A stretch of 64,000 bases of DNA. Source: Aestuariimicrobium kwangyangense DSM 21549 (lineage in GTDB: Bacteria > Actinomycetota > Actinomycetes > Propionibacteriales > Propionibacteriaceae). The notes below the pieces were generated by a model. The model did not search any database. It was not told the origin of the DNA and saw only the letters and a list, made by a program, of their open reading frames with translations. The translations under genes and the position numbers were made by a program. Positions 29,111 through 37,892 of this stretch are shown here, piece after piece. How positions within the stretch are numbered: the first letter of the stretch is position 1; the number at the start of each line of letters is the position of its first letter. Location: assembly GCF_000421525.1 (NCBI RefSeq), contig NZ_ATXE01000002.1:620001-684000 (forward strand). Reading direction: 5' to 3'.

Positions 29111-29803
29111 TCAGCCGCGGGCGCCGAAGATCGCGGTGCCCACCCGAACCGTGGTCGCACCATGGGCGATGGCCTGCTCGAGGTCGCCCGACATGCCCAT
29201 CGACAGTTCGTCCCACGCCGCAGCGAGAACGCCGTCGTCGCGCAGTCGCGTCTGCAGGGTGCGCATCGTCTCGAAGCAGGCGACGACCTCGCGGGGGTCG
29301 TCGCTGCGGGCGGCAATGGTCATGAGCCCGTCCACGCGCAGGGACGAGAACGGGTGCAGCGATCGACAGAACTGCATCACCTCGTCGGGGGCCAGACCGA
29401 ACTTGCTCTCCTCCCCCGAGGAGTTGACCTGCACCAGCACCCGCAGGTCTCGTCCGGCGGCCTGGAGCCTGCGGTCCAACGCGGCAGCGAGGTCGAGGCT
29501 GTCGAGGGCCTGGAACTCCCCGACGTGGCTGACCACGTCGCGGACCTTGTTCCGCTGCAGGTGCCCGATCAGCACCCAGGTGGGCATCGGCAGGTCGGTG
29601 GCGTCGGGCCAGCCGGTGGCCTTCTCGACGACCTCCTGCACCCGCGACTCGGCCAGTTCGGTGCAGCCCTCACTGACCGCCTCGACCAGCAGCGGCAGAG
29701 GATGGGTCTTGCTCACCGCCAACAGTCGTACCCCCGAGGGGTCACGCCCGGCGTCGACGCAGGCCGCCTCGACCCGAGCCCGGACGGCAGCCAGCCCGGT
29801 CAT
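29111..29803 (-). CDS. yggS: YggS-family pyridoxal phosphate homeostasis protein
   Basis: 230 residues, standard for the family. PLP-binding Lys lies in LLAVSKTHP; other blocks are ELAESRVQE, IGHLQRNK and SMGMSGDLEQAI. It keeps free PLP low and affects amino acid metabolism; no catalytic activity is known for the family. The ATG at 29803 overlaps the stop of the upstream VWA gene (ATGA), making it the last gene of the moxR operon. Longer upstream starts were dropped for this reason. Confidence 0.93.
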   Translation of the reverse strand: MTGLAAVRARVEAACVDAGRDPSGVRLLAVSKTHPLPLLVEAVSEGCTELAESRVQEVVEKATGWPDATDLPMPTWVLIGHLQRNKVRDVVSHVGEFQALDSLDLAAALDRRLQAAGRDLRVLVQVNSSGEESKFGLAPDEVMQFCRSLHPFSSLRVDGLMTIAARSDDPREVVACFETMRTLQTRLRDDGVLAAAWDELSMGMSGDLEQAIAHGATTVRVGTAIFGARG

Positions 29804-30753
29804 GGCCAGCGGGCGGCCAGCGAGATGACGCTCAGCGCTGCCACGAAGCCACACAGCAGGGCCAGTCCCGCGTACCGCTCCGTCACCTCGACGAAGACCT
29901 TCTCGTAGCCGATGTCCTGGGCGATCGTCCGGTACACCTTGCCCAGTTGGTCGGCCGACTCGGCCGACAACTTCTTGCCTCCGGAGGCCCGTGCGACGTC
30001 GAGCAACTCCCCGTGGTTGACCGGCACGGGCTGGCGCACACCGTTCTCGAGCACGTAGCCGTTGGCCGTGCCGTAGGCGATGGTGTAGATCGGCACGTTC
30101 AGCTTCTTCGAGTCCTTGGCGGCCTGCAGGGACGAGCGGCCGGAGTTGGTGGCACCGTCGGAGAGCAGGACGATGGCGGCCGGGGCGACTGCCTTGGGGT
30201 CCTTCGGGTCGGGTGGAACCAGCTTCAGTTGGTCAAGGGAGGTGTAGATCCCCTCGCCGATGGCTGTGGATGGCTGTAGTTGCAGTCCGTCGATGGCTCG
30301 TTCCACGGCGCCACGGTCGGTGGTGGGCGGAACCAGCGGCTCCGCTGTCGCGGCGAAGCTCACCAGCGCGACGTTGAACCGCGGGGGAAGCGACGAGACG
30401 AACTCCTTGGCGGCCGTCTGGGCGGCAGCCAACCGACTCGGCTTCACGTCCTGGGCCATCATCGAGCGGGACACGTCGATGGCCACGATCACGGTCGCGC
30501 GCTCGCGGGGAACCTCGGTGTAGTCCTTCGGCTTGGCGTAGGCGACCACCAGGGAGACCAGTGACAGCACCGCCGCACCGACTGCGAGGTGGCGTTTCCA
30601 GGCGCGGTCCTTGGGCAGGATCCGTGAGAGGTTGCTGGGTCGTGACGGCGTGGTGTGCGGACGACGCAGCAGCAGGAAGACGTACAGGCAGGTGATGCCG
30701 ATCGGCACCAGCAACCACCACAGTCGGTGCGGGAGCAGGAACTCCAGGTTCAT
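29800..30753 (-). CDS. VWA-domain membrane protein (BatA/BatB-like), second copy
   Basis: 317 residues. Two N-terminal membrane helices (about 5-25 and 50-70), a von Willebrand factor A domain with MIDAS motif DVSRSMM and the later SDGAT, then a C-terminal helix (LALLCGFVAALSVISLA). Same layout as the preceding gene, from which it probably arose by duplication. Acts with MoxR ATPase and DUF58 protein, in systems thought to activate or fold envelope or metalloproteins. ATGA overlap upstream and downstream. Confidence 0.88.
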   Translation of the reverse strand: MNLEFLLPHRLWWLLVPIGITCLYVFLLLRRPHTTPSRPSNLSRILPKDRAWKRHLAVGAAVLSLVSLVVAYAKPKDYTEVPRERATVIVAIDVSRSMMAQDVKPSRLAAAQTAAKEFVSSLPPRFNVALVSFAATAEPLVPPTTDRGAVERAIDGLQLQPSTAIGEGIYTSLDQLKLVPPDPKDPKAVAPAAIVLLSDGATNSGRSSLQAAKDSKKLNVPIYTIAYGTANGYVLENGVRQPVPVNHGELLDVARASGGKKLSAESADQLGKVYRTIAQDIGYEKVFVEVTERYAGLALLCGFVAALSVISLAARWP

Positions 30754-31712
30754 GAGGGCCACCTCGCTGCCATCGACACGGCTCCCAGCGCCGCCACCAC
30801 GGCGAACGCCAAGGCGTAGAAGGCCCACTGGGCCGTGATCTCGGTCTTGACGTCCTCGTAGCCGACCTCACTGCGAACGTCCTTGTAGACGTTGTTCAGT
30901 TGGCTGGCACTGTCGGCCCCCCAGGCCTTGCCGCCCGTGGACTGCGCGATCTGCCTGAGGGCCGCCTTGTCGGGTGCCACCCGTTCGCGCTTGCCGTCGA
31001 GGTCGACGTAGCCGGTCTCGGTGCCGTAGGCGATGGTGTAGATGGGGATCTTTCGTTGCTTGGCCTGCGCGGCTGGTCCCGCGGGAGAAGCCCCCTCGGT
31101 GTTCTGGCCGTCCGACAGCATCACGATCGCCGCAGGCGCCGGCTTGTCGTCCTGACCCTTCGGTGCCTGGTCGACGGCTTGAAGGGCCTTCGTGATCGAG
31201 TCGCCGATGGCCGTGCCCTCCTTCAACTCCAGCGCGCCGATGGCGCGCTGGGCAGCGCCCCGATCGGTGGAGGGTGGAAGCCTGGTGGCCGGCTTGCCCG
31301 ACAGTTCGACGATGGCGACGTTGAACCCTGCGGGGAGTCGGGTGATGAACTCGGTCGCGGCCTGCTTGGCCGAGGTGAGTCGATCGGGTGAGACGTCCTT
31401 GGCCTTCATCGACAACGAGACGTCGATCACGACCACGATCGTCGCCCGTTCGCGCGGCACCTTCTCCTGACCCACCGGACGAGCCCACGCGAAGGAGAGG
31501 GCCACCAGCGACAGCAGCATCATGGCGACCGTCACGTGACGGCGCCAGGTCGACTGCTTGGGCATGATGCGGTCGAGTACGGCGGTGTTGGTGAACCTCA
31601 TGCCCAACTGGGAGCGCCGCAACAGGATGATGACGTAGGCCAGCACCAGCAGCGGGATCAGGGCCAGCACCCACAGTCGTCCCGAGTTCATGAACTCCGG
31701 CAACCAGCTCAT
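30750..31712 (-). CDS. VWA-domain membrane protein (BatA/BatB-like), first copy
   Basis: 320 residues. Membrane helices near 10-30 and 55-75, VWA domain with MIDAS DVSLSMK and SDGQNTEG, and a final membrane helix (WAFYALAFAVVAALGAVSMA). Parallel to its neighbour at 29800 along the whole length. Start ATG at 31712 follows the DUF58 gene by 31 bases. The tandem pair suggests a hetero-oligomer facing outward, energised by MoxR in the cytoplasm. Confidence 0.88.
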   Translation of the reverse strand: MSWLPEFMNSGRLWVLALIPLLVLAYVIILLRRSQLGMRFTNTAVLDRIMPKQSTWRRHVTVAMMLLSLVALSFAWARPVGQEKVPRERATIVVVIDVSLSMKAKDVSPDRLTSAKQAATEFITRLPAGFNVAIVELSGKPATRLPPSTDRGAAQRAIGALELKEGTAIGDSITKALQAVDQAPKGQDDKPAPAAIVMLSDGQNTEGASPAGPAAQAKQRKIPIYTIAYGTETGYVDLDGKRERVAPDKAALRQIAQSTGGKAWGADSASQLNNVYKDVRSEVGYEDVKTEITAQWAFYALAFAVVAALGAVSMAARWPS

Positions 31713-31743
31713 CGGCTGACTCCCTCCATCGACTGACTCCCCC

Positions 31744-32841
31744 TCATCGGCTGACGCCCTGGGGCGGGGCGTGCAACATGCTCGCGACCCGCCGGTAGCC
31801 CAGCACGAACCGGGCGATGTCCTGCACCCAGTCTCTGTCGGTGCGCAACTGTATGTGTCCCACCCCGGCCCGGCGCAGGGCGATGGCCACTCGTTCACGT
31901 TGGGCCGCGGAGGCGGCGTTCATGCGGGCCCTGGCCTTCTCGTCGCCGGTGTTGACATAGCGCGCGAAGTTCGACTCGGGGTCCTTGATCAGCATCTCGC
32001 CGACGTCGGGGAACTCCAGTTCGTGGGAGTCGACCACCTCGACGCAGAGCACCTGGTTGCGCACCGACAGTCTGCGCAGGGCACGTTCCCAGTCGGGGCT
32101 GACGTTGGGGTCGAGTTCGGCGTCGCCCGGGGAGAGGAAGTCGGAGACGACCACTCGCATCCCGCGGCGCCGCTGGGTTCGGCTCAACTGTTCGATGCCG
32201 GCGGCCAGCGTCAGCTCCCCGGGGGCATGGTCGGGGACGATGGGTTCGTCCAGCATGGTGCGCAACAGCCCGTACAGGGCCGAGCGGCCGGAACGGGCCG
32301 GAAGCCGTTTGATGGAGTCCTGGCGCATCAGCATGCCGCCGAAGCGGTCACCCATCTTCTGCGACAGGAAGCCGATGGTGGCGATGGCGGCGATGCCGAG
32401 GTCGCGCTTCGTGACACCGTCGGTGCCCCAGTTCATCGACGGGGTCACGTCCAGCAGCGCCCACACCTCGAGTTCGCGGTCGGCCATCGTGTCGCGCACG
32501 TGGGGCACCGTGGTTCTCGCCGTCACCGCCCAGTCCATCTTGCGCACGTCGTCCTGGCCGGGCTGGTAGATGCGTGCGTCATTGGCGTCCGAACCCGGGC
32601 CGGGCAACAGCCCGAGATGGTCACCGTGGAGGAAGCCCTCGAGTCGACGCACGATGGTTAGTTCGAGTCGGCGAAGAGCAGCCTCGGGTGCCAGCCGGTT
32701 GAGCGGCAGGCTCGGACCGGTCGGGGAGGCCAGCACGGTCGCTGCAACCCCTACGTCGGATCGGTTCGGTGCTGGGGCTCCGCCGAGCGGCGGGCCCGGT
32801 GGCGGTGCGAAGGACGGGTGTTGGGTCATCTGGTCCGCCAC
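31744..32841 (-). CDS. DUF58 protein of the MoxR system
   Basis: 365 residues. The conserved core reads DARIYQPGQDDVRKMDWAVT, then ELEVWALLDVTPSM (a degenerate VWA-like motif) and VVVSDFLSPGD. N-terminal 45 residues are Pro/Gly/Ala-rich. Six bases separate it from moxR, so the genes are co-transcribed. DUF58 proteins link MoxR ATPase to VWA partners; biochemical role is not settled. Confidence 0.9.
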   Translation of the reverse strand: MADQMTQHPSFAPPPGPPLGGAPAPNRSDVGVAATVLASPTGPSLPLNRLAPEAALRRLELTIVRRLEGFLHGDHLGLLPGPGSDANDARIYQPGQDDVRKMDWAVTARTTVPHVRDTMADRELEVWALLDVTPSMNWGTDGVTKRDLGIAAIATIGFLSQKMGDRFGGMLMRQDSIKRLPARSGRSALYGLLRTMLDEPIVPDHAPGELTLAAGIEQLSRTQRRRGMRVVVSDFLSPGDAELDPNVSPDWERALRRLSVRNQVLCVEVVDSHELEFPDVGEMLIKDPESNFARYVNTGDEKARARMNAASAAQRERVAIALRRAGVGHIQLRTDRDWVQDIARFVLGYRRVASMLHAPPQGVSR

Positions 32842-32847
32842 ACCGGG

Positions 32848-33930
32848 TCAGCGGAACTCGGGGTTGTATCGACCCTGTTCGTGGCTGGCCTGGCGCTGTT
32901 GCTGGTTCCACACCGGCGTCGGTGCGGGCACCATGGCCAGGATGCGCTCGACCACACTGGCGGGCTCGATGTTGTCGGCGACAGCATCGAAGCCGAGCAC
33001 CAGTCGGTGGCCCATCACGTCACGGGCCACGGCCTGCACATCGGTGGGCATGACGTAGTCGCGCCCGTGGATGAGCGCGAGAGCACGAGCGGCGGCCACG
33101 AGTCCGAGCGTGGCTCGTGGGGAGCAGCCGATCTGGATGACGCTGGTGAGGTCGGGCATGCCGAACTCGTCGGGGGTGCGCGTGGCGAGCACGAGGCGGA
33201 CGATGTACTCAGCAACCAGGTTGTGCACGAAGACGTTGGCGGCCATGTCCTGCAACTGCAGCACCAGGTCGGGGTTCAGCACCCCATTGGCCTCGGGGGG
33301 CCGCACGCTCATGCGGCGCAGGATCTCGAACTCCTCGTTGCCGCGGGGGTAGGGCACGTCGACCTTGAGCAGGAAGCGGTCGCGCTGCGCCTCCGGCAGC
33401 GGGTAGACGCCCTCGGACTCCACCGGGTTCTGGGTGGCGATGACGATGAACGGCTTCTTGGCAGGGTAGGTCACACCTGCGATGGAGACCTGCTTCTCGG
33501 CCATCAACTCCAGCATCGCCGACTGCACCTTGGCGGGCGCCCGGTTGATCTCGTCGGCCAGCACGAAGTTGACGAAGACCGGGCCCAACTCGATGTCGAA
33601 GGACTCCTTGCTCGCCGAGTAGATGCGGGTGCCGACGATGTCGGAGGGCACCAGGTCGGGGGTGAACTGCACGCGTGCGAACGAACCACCCACCACGGTG
33701 GCGAACGAGCGCACGGCCAGGGTCTTGGCAACACCGGGAACGCCTTCGAGCAGGACGTGTCCTTGGGCCAGCAACCCGACCATCAACTGTTCGACCATGT
33801 GCTCCTGGCCCACGATCACCCTCTGCACCTGCTGGATCGCCTGCCCCAGCAGTTCCGAGGCTTCCTTGGTGGTCATGCCCCCGTGGGCCCCAGTCTGGGT
33901 GGGCGCCTGTGGCCCTGATGGGTTGGTCAC
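32848..33930 (-). CDS. MoxR-family AAA+ ATPase
   Basis: 360 residues. Walker A GVPGVAKTLA, Walker B FVLADEINRAP, sensor ATQNPVESEGVYPLPEAQ and the arginine finger region PEAQRDRF. Typical MoxR length. GTG start at 33930 with AGGAG upstream; first gene of the operon moxR-DUF58-VWA-VWA-yggS. It acts as a chaperone-like motor for the membrane VWA proteins. Substrate of the system is not evident from the neighbours. Confidence 0.93.
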   Translation of the reverse strand: MTNPSGPQAPTQTGAHGGMTTKEASELLGQAIQQVQRVIVGQEHMVEQLMVGLLAQGHVLLEGVPGVAKTLAVRSFATVVGGSFARVQFTPDLVPSDIVGTRIYSASKESFDIELGPVFVNFVLADEINRAPAKVQSAMLELMAEKQVSIAGVTYPAKKPFIVIATQNPVESEGVYPLPEAQRDRFLLKVDVPYPRGNEEFEILRRMSVRPPEANGVLNPDLVLQLQDMAANVFVHNLVAEYIVRLVLATRTPDEFGMPDLTSVIQIGCSPRATLGLVAAARALALIHGRDYVMPTDVQAVARDVMGHRLVLGFDAVADNIEPASVVERILAMVPAPTPVWNQQQRQASHEQGRYNPEFR

Positions 33931-34032
33931 TCACGTCTCCTGAGGTGCTCGGGGTGATTACGCCTTGGCCACGATACCGCCCCCTCGGGTCGACAGCCGC
34001 CGTGCTCCGGCGATGTGGTGAGATGGGTGGTG

Positions 34033-34881
34033 ATGTCTGACCTGCCGCACGCCGGACCCGCCTCCGCGCTGTTCCCCGATGACCCACCCAAGGTGGGTGA
34101 CTTCTGGCTGGACGCGCGTCTGACGGCCGGTCCGTCCGGGGTGGCCTACGTCGGTCACGATGACAACGACAACACCCCCGTCATGGTGATCGTGCTCTCC
34201 GACGGCGCAGCCCACGACGCCGCGGCTCGTGACCGCCTGGCCGGTGAGGTCAACAAGCTCCACATCGACACCGTCATCGCCCGCGGCGGACGAGGCCAGG
34301 ACGAGGGCCGACTGGCCCACACCTTCCGTTCCGAGGACGACGACCCCGTCGATCCCGGCCATGCCCCGCTGGCGCCGTGGGTGGCACTGGCCTATGACGG
34401 CTCCCCGCGCGCCGTGGCCGAGGCCGAGCGTCTGCTCACAGCGGTCGACCTGTCCCGGACGTCCCTGCTGGGACGCCCCAGCGGCCCCGACTACGACCTG
34501 CACTGGCGCAACAACCAGCAGCCGGGCACGTCGCGCCTGTGGCCGCTGCCGTGGCCGGGACGAACCGACCGCGCGGGATGGGTGACGACCCTGGTGGCCT
34601 GGCTGCTGATGCTGTTGCTGGCCGCCCTCGCGTTGCTGATCGCCGTCCTCATCTTCTCCAAGCAACCCCCGGTCTCCCCACCACCGCCGGTGCCGACCAC
34701 CGGCTCCGCCTCCGGCGGCGGATCGGCCTCGCCGTCGTCCTCGGGTTCGCAGTCGGCCTCACCGGAGTCGCCGGGGTCTTCGGGGGGGCACAACTCCCCC
34801 ACCAAGTCGGCCAGCTATGAGTCACCCGACCCACAGGGGTCGAAGTCGGGTGGGTCACCTACCCCGAACAAGAAGTTGTGA
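34033..34881 (+). CDS. Single-TM protein with possible kinase-like N-lobe remnant
   Basis: 282 residues, not firmly recognised. Residues 20-75 read like the start of a Ser/Thr kinase: a glycine-loop-like ARLTAGPSGVAYVG, then VMVIVLSD where VAVK would be, then RDRLAGEVNKL like the alphaC helix. No catalytic HRD or DFG follows. A membrane helix spans about 180-212, and a Ser/Pro/Gly-rich external tail of 70 residues ends the protein. It is divergent from moxR and overlaps the HAD gene by one base. Kinase ancestry is a guess from pattern only. Confidence 0.6.
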   Translation: MSDLPHAGPASALFPDDPPKVGDFWLDARLTAGPSGVAYVGHDDNDNTPVMVIVLSDGAAHDAAARDRLAGEVNKLHIDTVIARGGRGQDEGRLAHTFRSEDDDPVDPGHAPLAPWVALAYDGSPRAVAEAERLLTAVDLSRTSLLGRPSGPDYDLHWRNNQQPGTSRLWPLPWPGRTDRAGWVTTLVAWLLMLLLAALALLIAVLIFSKQPPVSPPPPVPTTGSASGGGSASPSSSGSQSASPESPGSSGGHNSPTKSASYESPDPQGSKSGGSPTPNKKL

Positions 34882-35693
34882 TGACCGAGCCCAGACTGGT
34901 CGCGACCGATCTCGACGGAACCCTGCTCAATGCCGAGGGTGTGATCTCCGAGCTCAACCAACGAGCACTCCGTGAGGCTGCCGATCGTGGCATCGAGGTG
35001 GTGGTGGCCACCGGCCGGCCGTGGCGCTGGCTGCAGGTGCTCGAACCTCTCCATGACCTCGACCTGCACGTGCTCACCAGCAACGGTGCGGTGCGCTACG
35101 ACCTGCACGGTGGAGTCGTCACCTCCCACGACAGCCTCGACGTCGACGTGGTCGCCGAGGTCATCGACGACCTGCGTGGCGCCGACTCCCGGCTCGGGTT
35201 CGCCTTGGAACACGTGGACGGGTGGTCGTGCGATGAGGTCTACCTGGCTCATTCGACCGTGGCCGTTCCGGGCGCCACCGTTCGTCCGATCGACGAGGCC
35301 CTGAACGTCAGTCCAGCCGTCAAGCTGTTGGTGCGCTCGGCGGACCTGCCCTCAGATCGTCTCGCCGAATTGCTGGCCCCGCTCATCGGCGACCGGCTCA
35401 CCCCCACGTGGTCGTTCGTGGTCTCACCCGGGTTGCTCGAGATCTCGTCGCCCGGGGTGACCAAGGCCAGCGGTCTGCAACGGGTGCTGGACGACCTCGA
35501 CATCGCTGCCGCCGAGGCGGTGGCATTCGGTGACATGCCCAACGACATCGCCATGCTGCAGTTGGTGGGTCGCGGGTTCGTGATGTCGAATGCCCATCCG
35601 TCGTTGCACGAACTGGGGCTCCCGGTCGCGGGCGACCACGACGACTCGGGCGTGGGTCGAACCCTGCTGGGCCTGCTCGGTCACGACTACTGA
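34881..35693 (+). CDS. HAD-superfamily (Cof-type) phosphatase
   Basis: 270 residues. HAD motif I ATDLDGTLL at the N-terminus, motif II VVVATGRP, Lys in SPAVKLLV region and motif IV AFGDMPNDIAML. A C2-type cap lies in the middle. Such enzymes remove phosphate from sugar phosphates or cofactors. Coupled to the previous gene: its ATG uses the last base of that stop (a GTG three bases earlier is also possible). Substrate unknown. Confidence 0.88.
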   Translation: MTEPRLVATDLDGTLLNAEGVISELNQRALREAADRGIEVVVATGRPWRWLQVLEPLHDLDLHVLTSNGAVRYDLHGGVVTSHDSLDVDVVAEVIDDLRGADSRLGFALEHVDGWSCDEVYLAHSTVAVPGATVRPIDEALNVSPAVKLLVRSADLPSDRLAELLAPLIGDRLTPTWSFVVSPGLLEISSPGVTKASGLQRVLDDLDIAAAEAVAFGDMPNDIAMLQLVGRGFVMSNAHPSLHELGLPVAGDHDDSGVGRTLLGLLGHDY

Positions 35694-35797
35694 TCGCACC
35701 GTTGGCGCGCTTTGGCGTGGGCACTTGCCATCGGGTCGCCCGGGTCTGAAAGAGTTGACTGAACATCCATTCACCCCCACCCCAGGAAGCTTCACCC

Positions 35798-36874
35798 ATG
35801 ACTCATGCGGCCCTCATCGTCGGCTACGGCACGATGGGCATCTACCACTCACGCAAGCTGGCGGCAGCCGAGGGGGTGACGGTCAAGGGCGTGGTCGACG
35901 TCGACCCCCGCGCCATCGAGGAGGCCGAGACCGCCGGACTCCACGGCTACGCGTCGCTGGAGGAGGGCTTGGCTGATCCCGAGATCGATCTCGTCGTGAT
36001 CACCACCCCCAACGAGGCGCATCACCCGATCGCACTGGCGGCCTTCGCGGCCGGCAAGCACGTGCTCACCGAGAAGCCGGCCATGCTCAACTCAGCCGAG
36101 CTGGAAGAAGTGATGGCCGCGGCCGAGGCGGCAGGCAAGGTCTTCACCGTGCACCAGAACCGCCGCTGGGACGAGGACTACCTCGTCATCAAGCAGCTCT
36201 TCGACGAGGGGACGCTGGGTCAGGTCACCTACGTCGAGTCCCGCGTCGACGGATCCCGAGGGATTCCCGGTGACTGGCGCCGCGACCCCGTTCGCGGAGG
36301 CGGCATGGTGCTCGACTGGGGTGTCCACCTCGTCGACCGGCTGCTGCTGATGGTGCCCGCCAAGCTCAACCGCGTGTTCTGCCGTCTCTCGCACATCGCC
36401 GGCCACGAGGTCGACGACGGCTTCCGCATCCAGTTGTCGTTCGACAACGGCGTGGAGGCCGTGGCTGCGTGCACGACCAACAACTTCATCTCGGGACCCA
36501 ACTTCCACATGGAGGGTGCCCACGGCACCGCCGAGATCGAGGACTGGGACCTGAACGGCAAGATCGTGCGTCTGCACGACCTCGAGAAGGACTCGGACGC
36601 GGTGCCGGTGCTCGCAGGGCAGGGCATGACCAAGACGATGGCTCCCCGGCTCGTCGACTACGCCGCCCGCGCCAAGGTGCAGGACAACCTTGAGATCCTG
36701 CCGATCCCGCGCATCCCGGTGTCGATGGACGGTTTCTACACCAACCTGGTCGCCGCCATCGAGGGACGCGAGCAGCCCTTGGTCGAGATCTCGACGGTGC
36801 TGCGTTGCCTGAAGGTGCTCGAGGCCGCCTTCGAGTCGCACCGCACCGGTGAGGCCATCGCCTTCGAGGCCTGA
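35798..36874 (+). CDS. Gfo/Idh/MocA-family oxidoreductase
   Basis: 358 residues. N-terminal Rossmann domain (ALIVGYGTMGIYHSRKLAA), the family's TTPNEAHHPIALAAFAAGKHVLTEKP block with the EKP motif, and a C-terminal domain with GGGMVLDWGVHLVDRLL. Oxidises or reduces a sugar or cyclitol with NAD(P). AGGAAG precedes the ATG. A GC-rich hairpin follows (36905-36932). Substrate cannot be deduced. Confidence 0.9.
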   Translation: MTHAALIVGYGTMGIYHSRKLAAAEGVTVKGVVDVDPRAIEEAETAGLHGYASLEEGLADPEIDLVVITTPNEAHHPIALAAFAAGKHVLTEKPAMLNSAELEEVMAAAEAAGKVFTVHQNRRWDEDYLVIKQLFDEGTLGQVTYVESRVDGSRGIPGDWRRDPVRGGGMVLDWGVHLVDRLLLMVPAKLNRVFCRLSHIAGHEVDDGFRIQLSFDNGVEAVAACTTNNFISGPNFHMEGAHGTAEIEDWDLNGKIVRLHDLEKDSDAVPVLAGQGMTKTMAPRLVDYAARAKVQDNLEILPIPRIPVSMDGFYTNLVAAIEGREQPLVEISTVLRCLKVLEAAFESHRTGEAIAFEA

Positions 36875-36904
36875 TTGATCGGGGCCTGATTGGCCTTCCC
36901 GGTC

Positions 36905-36932
36905 GGGGGCGGCGTCCACGGACGTCGCCCCC
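36905..36932 (+). terminator. Hairpin terminator after the Gfo/Idh/MocA gene
   Basis: 12-base arms (36905-36916 and 36921-36932) pair with one G-T wobble around a 4-base loop, 30 bases after the stop. No T-run. A shorter sequence-related hairpin stands after the gene at 37893 (38935-38956). Confidence 0.6.
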
Positions 36933-36999
36933 CCGAAATTGCTCCTCGCATCATGCCGCGCGGCCCTTCCCCACGCCTCAAGTGAGGCAGGCCAGTTGA

Positions 37000-37740
37000 T
37001 CAGTCTTGCCGGTCGCGCTCGCGCAACAGTTGCCTCAGTTCCTGTCTGAGCGCAGCCACCTCGGAGGCGAGGTCGAGCACCTCGCTCTCGGTACGTTGTT
37101 CAGCGGATTGAGCTGCCTCGGCGACCTTCTCGACGAACCACGACGCCAATGCCGCGGTGATGACTCCGAGCAGCGCGATTCCTGTGACCATCAGTCCGAG
37201 CCCCACGAGTCTGCCGGCATAGGTGACGGGGAACTGATCGCCGTATCCGACTGTGGTGATGGTGGTCGCCACCCACCAAAGAGCATCTCCGATCGAAGTG
37301 ATGTTGGCACCGGGCGCGAGGCGCTCGGCGTCCAGGACGGCCAGCGCGGCGACAAGGCCGACCACGGCAACTGCCACCAACACGTATGACACGTCGCGAC
37401 CCCGGGCGAAAGCCTGGCCACGTCGACTCAGAACATTCAGCGCCATCACGATCCGTAGCGCCCTGAGTGGACGAAGCATCGGGGCGGCCAGCGTCACCAC
37501 GTCGAGCCAGTTGCGACGAAGAAATGCCCACCGTCGCTCTGACAGGATCACGCGGACGACGAGGTCCAGGGCAAACAGGAACCAGATTGCCCAGGACGCT
37601 ATCGAGCACCCTCTTCTTGCAGCGGACGGAAGGTCTGGCTGCAGGATAGGCCACGCATAGACCACCAAGAACAGCGCTGCTGCCCCGAGGAGTGGAGCGC
37701 TTGTCCTTCGTTCCCATTGGGTGACCTGTCGATCAGACAC
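37000..37740 (-). CDS. Voltage-gated-type potassium channel
   Basis: 246 residues with four sensor-like helices, a pore and a last helix. The S4-like segment has regularly spaced arginines (LRPLRALRIVM) and the selectivity filter is TTVGYGD (about 162-168). A C-terminal coiled coil (EVAALRQELRQLLRERDRQD) should hold the tetramer together. The GTG at 37740 fits homologues starting SDRxVxxWERRT; a GTG at 37785 is the alternative. Single gene, no operon partner. Confidence 0.88.
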   Translation of the reverse strand: MSDRQVTQWERRTSAPLLGAAALFLVVYAWPILQPDLPSAARRGCSIASWAIWFLFALDLVVRVILSERRWAFLRRNWLDVVTLAAPMLRPLRALRIVMALNVLSRRGQAFARGRDVSYVLVAVAVVGLVAALAVLDAERLAPGANITSIGDALWWVATTITTVGYGDQFPVTYAGRLVGLGLMVTGIALLGVITAALASWFVEKVAEAAQSAEQRTESEVLDLASEVAALRQELRQLLRERDRQD

Positions 37741-37892
37741 ATCGAGAAACTGCACGCAGATTCCCGGCCATCGGTCTCCGGCCACTCCCCAAATCGTTCA
37801 GCCTGACGCCGTGCAACAATGACCACCCTGATCACAGGGCACTCAGGGGTGCGTGAGAGCGTTTTCCCACCACCTCTGCAGAAGGACCACTC

